This document shows positions 24,060 to 35,609 of a DNA stretch of 64,000 nt, one piece after another. Origin of the DNA: Sphagnum compactum (taxonomy: Eukaryota; Bryophyta; Sphagnopsida; Sphagnales). The notes beneath the pieces are model-generated. The model was not told the DNA's origin, did no database searches, and was given only the letters and a program-made list of their open reading frames with translations. Numbering within the stretch: the stretch's first letter is position 1; each line of letters starts with the position of its first letter. The stretch spans positions 9,548,001-9,612,000 of the forward strand of contig OZ234500.1 of NCBI GenBank assembly GCA_965153455.1. The letters run 5' to 3'. A program made the position numbers and the translations under genes.

Positions 24060-24520
24060 TTAAGGTTTTAAACTTTCAAACAAAATGCAGTAGAAAACAC
24101 AACTTAACTGCATAATAGCCATTCGTGGCTCCACTCCCATTACTCCTTGCAAACACAATGGTGATAATTGTTGCATTAGTAGATGACAATCATGCAACTT
24201 CATGGATCCCAATTTCATGTTTGCCACATGTTTGGGCAAAGGAGTCCCATAGTTTGTGGGGACTTTTAATGAACCCAACTTTGATAAAAAAGGTATTCAA
24301 TTCATCTATTCTAAGCACATATGTCATATGGTGCTCGGGGTTTTAAGATTTTGTGTGGATTGTTTGGGTGTTGTGTCAACCAAAGGTGTTGTTGAATGCC
24401 TTCAACTTGCATGTCCTATTGCACCTTAGTGTTTTTTTTTTACCAAAAAAAATCGAAACCATTCTTTCACAAATGTTTTTATCAATATTCATGACATTTA
24501 TGTATGTCAAATTGCAAGTG
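24060..24520 (-). mobile_element. CACTA transposon scrap (DUF4218 region)
   Basis: Minus-strand frames show SLKVPTNYG, then KLGSMKLHDCHLLMQQLSP, matching the DUF4218 block found downstream of tnp2 in CACTA (En/Spm) transposases; just upstream, frame-shifted, is KNICERMV...FFGKK, the usual region joining tnp2 to DUF4218. Frameshifts and stops make it a dead fragment. Confidence 0.65.
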
Positions 24521-27500
24521 TTATAACACATTCCTATGCATTTCAAATCAACTTGAATAAATTTTGAAGTAGCCCATAATTAAACATGGTGTTCCACAAC
24601 CTTTAAGCCACCTTATCACAAAAGCCACACACATTAAACCAAAGCATCCAAGTAATGTAATAAATGTGTAATCTTTTCAACAAGTTTAGACATGTGTAAT
24701 TTTGGAACTTACCCCAAGTTTTGAAATTCCAAAAATTAGGTCAAAATTTAAACCCAAATTAAAGGTAAAATTGTTAGATTTGGCAAAGTTAGGTTAGATG
24801 TTAAACCTATGTAAATATTGGGTTTTTTGACAAAATTTATGCATTACACTACATATTTTGAAGATATTTAAAATTTTACATAATGTTCCATTACATTGTG
24901 GCCACAAGAAAAAGACCTCTACACCTAAAGGAAATCAAAATTCTATGATGTTTAGCAATTGGACACATAATACTTGTACCTCAAAATAAGGTAAGTCATA
25001 TAGGGCAATGCAAATTTTATTCCAATGGCCTTGGAAATATCACCTCTTGACCTAGGTGTGTTTCCAATTATTAACCAAATTTCATATTTTGTGGCACACC
25101 TAATAGTTTATAGGGCAATTATAGGGCATGGTCTAGTTTTATGTTATTATTTCCCATTAAAATGAATAAATTTCTGATTTATTTGGTATGGATGATTCCT
25201 TACTAAGTAGCAACATGAGCCTTCATACACAACCTTCCCCAATTCACCAAAATGTGAAGAGGTTATATTTGACCCACAAGTTGCATAAGCCTTGTAACCT
25301 TGGTGGACACATTCCTTTGTCTTTCAAAAGCCCAAAATCTTAAAGCTTCATCTTCCTACACCCCAAATTTACAAATAATTTAAAGTTTTAAATGGGTAGT
25401 TCCTATTTTATTGTTGAATTGTAGGGGCTTTTTAATTGGTGTGCATGCATGTTCTGGTAGGTTGGTAAAACACCTAGGTTGTTTTCTTAAGTGACCACCA
25501 TTGAATCCAAATTATTAAAACTTACTCATCAAGTTGCTTAGGTCCTTAAATTATGTAATGAGAATGCCAAATCCATTCAATCCCTCAACTCCATGATTTT
25601 TGAATTTGTGTGATAATTTTATTCCATTTTCTTAGAAGTATGGGAAGTTTTGGTTTTAGAGGGCTTCCATCAACACACGATCACAATGTAGCCAACGTGG
25701 TAAACCTTAACACCTTGCTTGAAAAGCGAGGAAAAAACTTGGCAACATAATTCGATGCAACAAGTGCACATGATGGGTTGGTGGGTTTGAAAATGTGTTA
25801 CATGAACACCTTTTTAAAGTCTAACCTTTAACTTATGTTTTGAACAATTGTTCATTACAATTATTCAAAAAATGGGCAATACATTTCAACTAAATTATGT
25901 TTATATTGTGATGCAATAGGTAAGTGATGTGGCCATAATAAGTACTAAACTTCCTACAATCACAATTCAAGCACATGAAAACGTGGATGAGAGCCCATGT
26001 CGTCACGCACTTGCAACTAGTGTGGTGAATAAGGTACGTACATTCAACCTCCATGGTGTACATTTTAGAATTTCAAATAAGAGCCTAAGTTGTACATATA
26101 AGTGTTTCTCTTGCCATCTTTTTGAACTTAACAATGGGTCATGACCTAGTAAGATAAACAACTAAAGTGTTCTCTTATAGTCAACACAAATTAATACAAA
26201 TGAAACCATCTTAGCTCTAGCACATGACTAGACCTTAAGGCAAGGTTTGACCAATCTTGCAAATCAAGTTTGCATATAACAACTTTTGGCTAATATGTGC
26301 AACTTGAACCGAATATATGTTTATTGATTACGCATGCATTTAGATTGTTTTAATATGTTGATTTTGAATGAAATTATGTTTTTTGGCAAATAGAATAGAT
26401 TACTTGATAATGAACAAATTGTTGTACCACGGGTTTGGTTCTATATGGGTGGTAGGCCAAGAAGGGGAAAAAACCAATAAAACAAATCTTCCACTTTTGA
26501 GATCTTGAGGACATGTGACAACAAAATGAAGTTCAACTACAAAAACCTTCTCCCCCGGGGGTGGACACTAGGAAAAAAAAGTAAAAAATATGCGAGTAAA
26601 AATATAAGGTGCAATATATTGGTTGTTGGGTAAAAATTATAAGTTAATTAGTTTAAAAATAGGGTGCATTTTATTCAAATAATCAATTTAATTATAATAA
26701 AAAATACAAACTTAATTATTTAATATGGACATGTGGCAAAATATTGGACACATAATAATAATAATAATAATAAGGTTTAAAAATTTTCAATTATTGAAAA
26801 GACCATTCACTACATGTGCCCATCATCTATTGCCTAATCTTTGATAAATTACTTGATGGATAGATGCCATGTGGACACATTGTACCCAATCAATCATGTA
26901 ATTATTATTATTATTGTTTGAAAAATTAATTACAAACGTTTGTTGATTGCCATGTGTAAAACATATGACGAATAATCCATGTCCAATTGTTTAATGTTAT
27001 TTTTTGCCACATGGACACATTCTAGCCAATTTAGAATATAATATTTTTAAATTGACAAAAATATTTGAATTTTTGTGTCATGCCACATGTTTATAATTTA
27101 ACAAATGATCCTTTTACATTTGTCATACATATTTTAACTAGGTGGATGAATCCTAGGGGATTATGAAATGCTACATGCAACTACACATTTTCTAATCATA
27201 AACCCGGTCCGAAAGGACTTTAACACATCATCATATGCAATTACATTATCTAGTTGTAAAACCAATCATAAAAAACCATGCCATATTGGATGGATGAAAA
27301 GTTGGTGTTAGTCCTATTAGTCCCATTTCAACTGGGTGCCACATATTGTTTTTTGTGACTGAAATTTTTTGTGACTTGTTTAAGGTGAATAGGCCTTGTA
27401 GTAGTCACATGTGGCATTTACAACTAAAAAACAATCACAAATCCAATCATTAATTTGCAAATTATTTGTAGTGTATGGTTTAAATACTTTTGAATTGAAC

Positions 27501-29390
27501 ATTAAAATATTTTCATGGTAAATGGTGATCCCCCATGCTATCTTGTGTGAGGTGAACGTTATCATCTTTTTAGTGCCTTTTAACATTGTAGAATTTAAGT
27601 ACAATAAGTCTTTGCTTGAGTGGTTGCAAGGTAAAATGGTTCACTTTTTGCATCATGATGTAATTTTTTTACAAAATGTCATGCATTTACCTGTTATTAA
27701 CATGCCAGAAATTCAGTAATATGTTAAATTTGTGGTTAGATTTAGATTGTCACTTTGAACAAAAAAACATCTATAAAAAATAAATTCAACAAAAATACAC
27801 CAAATATATAATAATATTTAAGCTGAAAAATATAAATTGGTTTTTAAGTTATGCCTTTACATACATGCATTTTTGGATATGGCTTTTATTTGGGATATCT
27901 TAAAGGGATTAAATATATGATATATATATTTTTTAAAAACATAAAATTAATTTTTTTGCTAGAAGAATGTTGACAAAAAAAAGGTATGAACATTCAAATG
28001 GAAAAATGGGCCATATTTTCATAAGTCCATATGATAATCATTTTTGGGTGGATTTGAATTTTTTTCTTTTAACATGTATATATTTTAAAAATATTTTAAA
28101 TGATTTTTTTTCAATGGATTATTTTTATTCATTGACCACCATGTAATTCTTTATGTAACCAATGATATCAAAATAAACTACCATTTTAACATTAGTATAT
28201 GAACTTTTAGGGAATAATATATTTGTAAAAAATGAACCACTTTAGCTTACAACCATCTATTCACATTCATGAAAAAAATTATTATTATTCCATATTTCAT
28301 TTTTTCATTCATGGACCCCATCTAATCAATAAGTAATGAATTCAAATCTTGAAGCCTACAAAATTAGTTATTATCATATGTTGAATACGACAATTTATTT
28401 CTTGCTAAAACATTTCCATTACCATCTTCTCTCGTGGCACTTGTTTGATTCCCCGAATAAGCAAGTTTTTGTGGTTTTAATAAAGCATAAGAGGTAACAC
28501 CTTTCAAAAGGTTAATTGAAATGTATTGATTTTTCTTTCTAGATGGTTGGTATCTCACTTAAACTTTCCATTGTTCTACTTGCTTTTGACATGATTGCAT
28601 CTTCCCCTAGTGGTGCTCTTGGATGAACACACATTGCTTCAATTAAACCTATTATTGTGGGAGTTAGTGGTTGTAAAACATTGTTGAATGAAGTTATTTT
28701 TTCATGTCAACGTGTTCAAAGCAAAGAAACTTAACATGATGCTAAACATGGAGGTTAACAACAAGTTGAAACCTCAAACCCCGTCATTCACTAAACAAAA
28801 TCATTATTGTTAATTAAGTGTGATCAAAGTTTGATTTAGAAAAAAATGAACATTATTATAATGACAAGCAAACACTATGAGAAAAGGGTGTTTTGCAATT
28901 GGCCTTGCAACTCAATTTCTGAATTGCAATGACCACTTGCAAATCACTGTATTTCTACGTTGTGAGTGTTGACAGTAAGCCAAATCACTTAATTACCACC
29001 ACTCAATAACCATCTATCTATCTATCTATCTATCTAGGAAAAACCTTGTAGTTGTAGTTTTAAAACTTCATTTTGGGAGGTGGCCTTTAGTTTTTCACAT
29101 TGATCTTAGGATAGATATATATTTTGCCACAAGTACAAGGCTAACAATTGCTAGTAAGGTTTGTTACCTTATCTTATAATGTTTAATTAGAAAGTCTTTC
29201 CAATACACTTAACTCAAATATTTTGAAACTAGGTAATTCAACATTACTTTTATTACTACTTGCATGTTGGTTTCCACCAATCAACGGTTTGCTTATCTAT
29301 GTTTACAAAGACCCATGATTATAGTTAGAATGCATTTTTAATCCACTGTTAATTAATTGTAATAAAACCATGTTCAATAGGCTACATGGT
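24521..29390. other. Long AT-rich gene-free stretch
   Basis: No gene recognised. Microsatellites: an (ATA)n run at about 26751-26774, (ATT)n near 26899-26915 and a (TCTA)n run at about 29013-29036. Many short frames without domains. Confidence 0.45.
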
Positions 29391-29394
29391 TATA

Positions 29395-29775
29395 GAATGA
29401 ATGAAAAAATTTGTTGGAATGTTTGGTTAATTCGATGGGATGCTTTTAATAATAAACTATTTTTGAAGGGGGGTTTTCTTTTTGCCTTGTAACTGTGATC
29501 ATTAGATGGTTTTAAAATCAATGAATACATTAGATGGGATGTTGGTAAATTAGGTGGGATGTTTGTAAGCAACCTTTTGTTAGTTGCAATGCAACCATGA
29601 TCAAAGATGGTTGAAGAATAAATGAATAAATTAGATGTGGATGTTGGCAAAAAATCAGATGGGATCTTTGTAACAGGTTGGTAAACCTTCCCTTGCATTA
29701 GTTGCCATGTAATCATGATTAATAAATGGGTTAAGAATCAATGAATAAATCAGATGGGGATGTTGGCAAGAAAAG
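29395..29775. repeat. Degenerate tandem repeat, period about 100-120 bp, four units
   Basis: The phrase ATGAATA-ATTAGATGGGATGTTGG occurs with variation at about 29401, 29521, 29622 and 29741, each preceded by TGATCA/TCATGATTA-like phrases. Confidence 0.6.
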
Positions 29776-30439
29776 AGGGATTTTTGTTATCTATCTTGCA
29801 AGGAAGGCAGTTACCTTGGGGGGGAGACATTATGGAATGGTGGCTACTTCATTTGGTGTGTTTGACACTTTGTTCAAGTTCCAGTTCATCAATTCAAAGC
29901 ATAAATTATTAAAATCTGAAATAGTGATGAACAATTCTCAAATTGAAGATAAAATATGAGTAAGACATTTTGATAAGAGGAGAGGTAAGATGGGATTTTG
30001 GGAACTTGGTGTTTTTTCTAATGTTGGATAGTTTTTAAACTAAGGATAGATAAATATTAAAAAAATCAGAATTGGCAGTTGTGAAAAAATTCAAAGATTT
30101 GCCCAAAATTGATTTTTTCCGCTTTCAAAATTTCAATCACTCATACATTCACAACTTAGATCCTTTACTTTAATCTTATATTATTATATTTTAATAACCT
30201 AATACCATTGGATATCTATTCATCCCATCCACAAAACCCCATTTATTTTCCAACGGAAAAAAAACACTTCATAAGTTATATGGAAAATGTATAAAACAAA
30301 ATTTTAGTGCCTAAATTTAACTTAAAATATTGCGATGGGTAGGAACAATGTGAGTGATATTAATTCGTTCTTTTTGTCATGACTGGTTTTGTCAAGACAT
30401 TAGTTAAATGATGTAAACAAAATGGGACAACAAGTTCAA

Positions 30440-31315
30440 GTTCATTAAAAAAATTTGGAAAAACCCCTAAAATTCCGAAAAGCAGAGTTGAAGATCCTTG
30501 AACTTTATCAAAACAAATTTGAAAACCCCCAAATTTTAAAACAATACCCCCAACATTATTTCCCCCCATTTGAAACCTCCAAAATGACAAGAACAAAATA
30601 CTTTGAAATTTTAAAATACCAAAATAAAAACCTTCAAAATTCACAAGAAGAAAAGCACATACCTTGTTTTTTCGCTTGTGAAACTTCACACAAAAATTGA
30701 AAACCCCAAAATGATAAGAGGAAATTGCAAATTTCGGAACTTCAAAATACCAAAACAAAAGACCTTCAAAGTTCAAAAGAAAAAAAAAACAAAACCCCAT
30801 CTCCCCCTTGTGAAACTTCACACAAAAAAATTAAAGACCCCCAAAATGACAAGAACAAAATTGAAGACTTCGAAATTTCAAAATATCAAAACAAAAGATA
30901 GGTTCGAAGTTTCTAGAAAAGAAACAAATACCCCATCTCCCCCTTGTGAAAATTCACAAAAAATAAATAAACACCCCAAAATACAAAAAGAAAATTGAAA
31001 ACTTCAAAACTTCAAAATAGTAAAACAAAAAACATTCAAAATTCACAAGAGTAAAGCACCCCCTAGCCCTTCACACCAAAACAAGAAAATGAGGACCCCC
31101 AAAATGACAAGAAGAAAAATTGAAGACTCTAGAACTTCAAAATATGAAAACAAAAAACTTTCAAATTTCATAAGAAGAATTGCAAATATCCCCCTCCCCC
31201 CCCTTGTGAAACTTCACACAATTTTTTTTTTTGAAAACCCACAAAATGACAAGAAAAAAAATTGAAGGCTCCGAAACTTCAAAATACTCAAAGTTCACAA
31301 GAACAAAGCAACCAC

Positions 31316-31348
<33 letters not shown>

Positions 31349-31760
31349 TTTCACAACACTAAAAAAAAGAAAATGATGACCCCCAAAATGACAAGAAGAA
31401 AATTGAAAACCCCCAAACTTTAAAAAAAAACAAAAATCCCCCAAAGTTCATAAAATGAAATTCAAAGTCCCCATCCCCCCCTAAGAAAAAATAAAATGAA
31501 GAACCCCAAAATGACAAGAAAATAATTGAAAACTCCTAAACTTGTTTTTTTTTTTTAAACTGAAAAATGGGCATGTTCACAAAATCAAAGCCCACCCCCA
31601 AACTTGACATTAAAAAAACAAACCCCCCAAACTGCCCAAAGTTGAGAAAACAAAATTGAAGAGCCATAAACTGCCCAAAGTTAACAAAAACTTGAAGAAA
31701 ACAAAATGGAAGACTCCGAAAGTTGAAAAGAACAAAATGAAAGAACCCCAAGCTCACCAA
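30440..31760. repeat. Purine-rich tandem array, period about 130 bp, roughly nine to ten units
   Basis: The core CCCCCAAAATGACAAGAA followed by AAAATTGAAGAC, ACTTCAAAATAC and TTCACAAGAA recurs at about 30580, 30705, 30838, 30976, 31095, 31232, 31380 and 31505, with weaker copies at both ends. Units also carry a C-rich block of variable length, which expands to 32 C in one unit (31317-31348). Strand asymmetry is extreme: almost no G on the + strand. The open frames across it are repeat translations. Confidence 0.85.
31317..31348. repeat. Homopolymer of 32 C
   Basis: An uninterrupted C run inside the 130-bp array. Length is unlikely to be exact given sequencing error in homopolymers. Confidence 0.9.
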
Positions 31761-31977
31761 AAAAAAAAAGCCCTAAGTTCACAAAACAAAATTGTGAATA
31801 TTTAATGGAATCAAATTTAGACAAATACACAACAATATATTTGAAATAAAGTGGTTCATTGGTACACATTGAGAGAGCTTAACAAGGAGCAAAAGTGAGG
31901 GTGTGGGTTCAAATTTCCTAGGCTACATAGGATTATTGCCTATCAAAAAACAACCTTAGCCTTAGCCTTTTCATTGC

Positions 31978-32135
31978 CGATGGAGGGTCACTTCAAGTAA
32001 CTTTCTTTCTTTACCCCCAATGGGGATCAATTCAAGTGATTTTTTTTCCACTCCCAATGGGGGTTCACTTCAAGTGACTTTTTTTTCCACCACCAATGCG
32101 GGGGTTGCTTCAAAGGGTTTTTCACTCCCAAGGGT
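31978..32135. repeat. 39-bp tandem repeat, four units
   Basis: Units built as CCAATGGGGGTTCACTTCAAGTGACTTTTTTTCCAC recur with the CTTCAAGT phrase at about 31991, 32030, 32068 and 32108. Confidence 0.7.
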
Positions 32136-32463
32136 TTCATTTATTCACTTTTCTAATTCATAGGTTTTGACTTTTCTCCTTTTTTTGTTGTTAGGGTCAT
32201 CATTTAAAGCTTTTTGTTATTATGGCTGCCCAAGGGTTTATAGGGCTTTATAGGGTGGCTACATAGGGTTCTTTCATCAAGTTGTATTTTTAGTCTACAA
32301 CAATTAAATGACTATTGGTTGGAGATTGCGACCCATTGAAAGATAATGGGTCGCAAATAAGGTTCATTCAGTCTCTTTGTAAACACATCTCTATGTTTTT
32401 AGTCTTGTTGTGCTCAAATAGAGTTTTTGTTTTGAGATCAGACTTTGATTTGGTAAGGTCCAA

Positions 32464-33270
32464 ATGACAAAAAGAGATGAACACCCAATTCTTTTAGTGG
32501 AAGACATTAATCATATAGTTCGCAATGTTGTTTTTGAATGTTTGATTTTGAATGTTCATGGCAACTCATCAATTTCATCTAAATCTCTTTTTAAATCTAT
32601 GGCTTTTTCATATCTTCATGCATATGTCATTGATATTATGGGTACCACCACAATCACTATCATCATCAGAGGAGGTTTGATCAAATCACATGCTGAGTTC
32701 ATTAAAATAAATAAATTTATGGCTAGAAAACTTCTCTGTGAAGGCCAAAATAAATTATGACAAAGGAGATTATGATTGGACGATTGAACTTTCCACAGTC
32801 ACAAAAGTGACAACCGGTACAACATTTGATCCTCTTGTGAAGTTGCATTTTTTGCCAAAAGACACCATTTGTAGCTTTTCCTGCCGCATGATCCAACCTT
32901 TTGTTGCAACCACCATTGCTTTATTGTTAATGGAGTGCATGGCGAAATTGATAGCAAGTTTGAACTATTGGTTGATGACAGGAGCAATCCAAAAGACATT
33001 CTAATTGTAAGTATTTGAAAATCAAGATTTTTTTAAAACATTGCTTTTGGTTTCTTCCAACTTGAACTTATAGTGCATTTGTTTGGTTGTAGGTGAGTTT
33101 TGCTGCCTTGTCTCGTGTTGAGTTCCACAATTTGGCAAAACAATTTCAAAAAGGAATACCTACATTTTGCATTATGAAAAATATTGTTTGTAGCAACAAG
33201 GGCAATGTGCGTCTATTCACCATCGCTTCCATCATTGTTTTAGTGTTATCAGCTTTGTTGCAAAAAAATT
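32464..33270 (+). pseudogene. Degraded coding region, unrecognised
   Basis: Two frames (32464-32760 and 32738-33004) overlap across a likely frameshift near 32750, and a further protein-like stretch (LSRVEFHNLAKQF) follows a 33004-33090 gap that could be an intron. Sequence is protein-like (EDINHIVRNVVFECL; NYDKGDYDWTIELS) but no family is recognised. It sits upstream of the second SWIM fragment on the same strand and might belong to the same mobile element. Confidence 0.35.
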
Positions 33271-34569
33271 GAAAGAGGTTTTTAATTCCACATCAAACCT
33301 GATTGTGCCATAACCCGCAAAGTTAGTCTCATTTTAATTTTTTTCATTGTATTTTAATATGTTAAAATTGATCAATATTATTATTTTTTTATTTTTTTAC
33401 ATTCTAATCTAATTTGATATGATATGATTTATTCAACTTTTAACACTTGATTTTTTTCATTAGGTTGATGGGTGTTTGACGATCACAAATCCTTCCGCTT
33501 TGCCCTATAAATGAGTTTGCTCCAAATGCAAACTTAGTGATATTTACTGACAACCCTCTAATGGGTTGTAATTTTGCAATTTGTATGTTTGCAATTACGC
33601 TTACATAAGGCTAGTTAATTTTGGGACTTAATTCAAATTGTTACTGTAGTTGCCAAATACACTTCAAGTTTTGGTCTTTCTGTTAGAATACTGCATTTGG
33701 AAGGTGAAGAAGTGTTTGGATCAACCAAATGCAAGGCAAACCTTGCGCATGGGTCAGAAGCATATTCACATTAGCATGATTGGGTGAACTTCTCTCGTCT
33801 AAAAATGGCCAATGTAACAGCTACAATCAACTAGTTATCAGCTGTTGATGTGGGAGAGGCCAGCGGCCTTGATTCTATTATCACCCACAATGGTGTAGAG
33901 GTTTTTGAATGCTTCTGTGGGGACGACATTTGGCAAATTGAACATTGTCCCCCAAAGTCAAGCAATTGTTGCTCAACAGTGCAAAAAGATACTAAACACT
34001 ATTGCAAAGCCATAATCATTTCAAAACAAATAGATTGTGATATATCGTCCCCAACTAGATTAAGGAGGGGACATCTTGATTTCTTCGATAACAAAAAAAC
34101 TAGCCTTTTCTAGTGCCACCACTTCAATTTGAGTGAGATTTGTCCTTTCTTGCACATGCCATAAGGAAGGCAAGGCCGGCCTATCTAGTGCATGTTTCTT
34201 ATCTGTCTTCCCACACAACGCATAAGTCATCATGACAAAACAAAAATTTATGTAACTCAATTGATACACCTTGGGCTATAGACTAATAACTAACATAACA
34301 TGGAGTTGTTGCACTTGTGAACCAACCTCCCGGATGTGCCCCTTGGAATCTTTTTGGTGATGGTACTTTTACCCTTGTCTATAAGCCATTGGATCCAGAT
34401 GCTTGGCCAAGGAATGGGAAGAAGATTTGTCATCCTAGCACTTTCAAGCTATCCATTTAACAAGAAAACAAGTGGGAGGTGGGACGAACTCTTTAAGCCA
34501 CATTATTAACTCCTTCAAACATTCCTTCTCCGGGATATGGACGGATTTACCGCCTCCTTTTAGGATCAC

Positions 34570-34841
34570 TAGAAAACCGTAAATAATATGACGTAACGAT
34601 TAGTGATTACTCGGCTTGTAATTGCGTAGATTTTTCTTCCATGATGGTTTCGTCCTTCGGCAAGTGGGGGTTGTGGGTACCATGTAAGCACTTGTATTAC
34701 ATTTTGCAGTATGCCATGAATTTTAGGATTAGAGAACCATTCATTCATTATCCATCTTGGAACTGGAATGAGGTTCATAGATTATTAAATCATGCCGATC
34801 CTAGAGGTAAATTAGGTTGCAGGGCATTATATAGTTGTTAA
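34570..34841 (+). pseudogene. Second SWIM zinc-finger fragment
   Basis: The frame reads SDYSACNCVDFSSMM, then WVPCKHLYYIL, giving the CxC...CxH SWIM ligands, followed by FIHYPSWNWNEVH. It matches the 91-390 copy in ligand spacing and in the downstream FIH-P-WN block. A stop precedes the finger, so it is a broken copy. Confidence 0.55.
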
Positions 34842-34894
34842 ATAAGACTATTATGGGTTTTGTTCTTTTGGAATTTATTCTAGTGCAAAAATGA

Positions 34895-35608
34895 AAATAT
34901 TTTTCAACATGATGTGTGTAGAGCATTATTCACTAATTTCTCAAGCATTTTCTCATTCCATCATTATGTGGACTTCGTACCCTTGGTTTACTATGTGTTT
35001 TGACTTAACTTACACAAGTTATTGTTTCACCCTTTTACATTGTAATGTAGCTCCTTCAAGTTTCACCTTTAACACCTTTTTTGTAGATGAAGTTGGACAT
35101 GAAAATTATGTGAGTATAGTAATTTCTATTCGTCATAAATGTTTTGGAATTATTTTCATCCATACATTCAACCAGTTGAAAATTTCATTCAATTTTTTTA
35201 AAAATTTCCAATTATCATCCAAAAGTTCATTCATGTTCCACGTTCATCCAAATATTTCATCATTAAATATTTCATCCATGTAGATGTGGTTTTCATTCGG
35301 CATAACTGTTTTGGAATTAATTCCATCCATACATTTCAACTTGTCAAATTTTTCATCCAAATAATTCGTCAACTTGTAATTATCATCCAAAATATGTTCA
35401 ACTTTCATCCAAACTTTTCATCCATTTTGTGACTTTCATCCATGCACATGTGGAAAAATATTTACCATGTCATTCCTACATGGCATAGGGATATTTTAAG
35501 AATATATTGTCCCCGCCATCAAAATATTCCAAAAATATCCATTCATGCTCATAGGCTCATGTTCACATGTTCATGTTCACGCTCATGTGCTCACTTCGTA
35601 GCATCGTT
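34895..35608 (+). repeat. Dispersed ~710-bp repeat, copy A
   Basis: This stretch is found again reverse-complemented at 50812-51520 with high identity over its length, for example TTACATTGTAATGTAGCTCC, GAAGTTGGACATGAAAATTA and TGGCATAGGGATATTTTAA. Internally it has a ~169-bp tandem duplication (about 35127 and 35296) of ATTCGTCATAA...TTTTGGAATTA...TTCATCCAAA, present in both copies. It directly follows the SWIM fragment. Confidence 0.85.
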
Positions 35609-35609
35609 G

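Noticed and set aside
30360-31869. Open frames of 60-150 codons across the purine-rich array as genes
   Set aside because: They are translations of the 130-bp tandem units in several frames on both strands.
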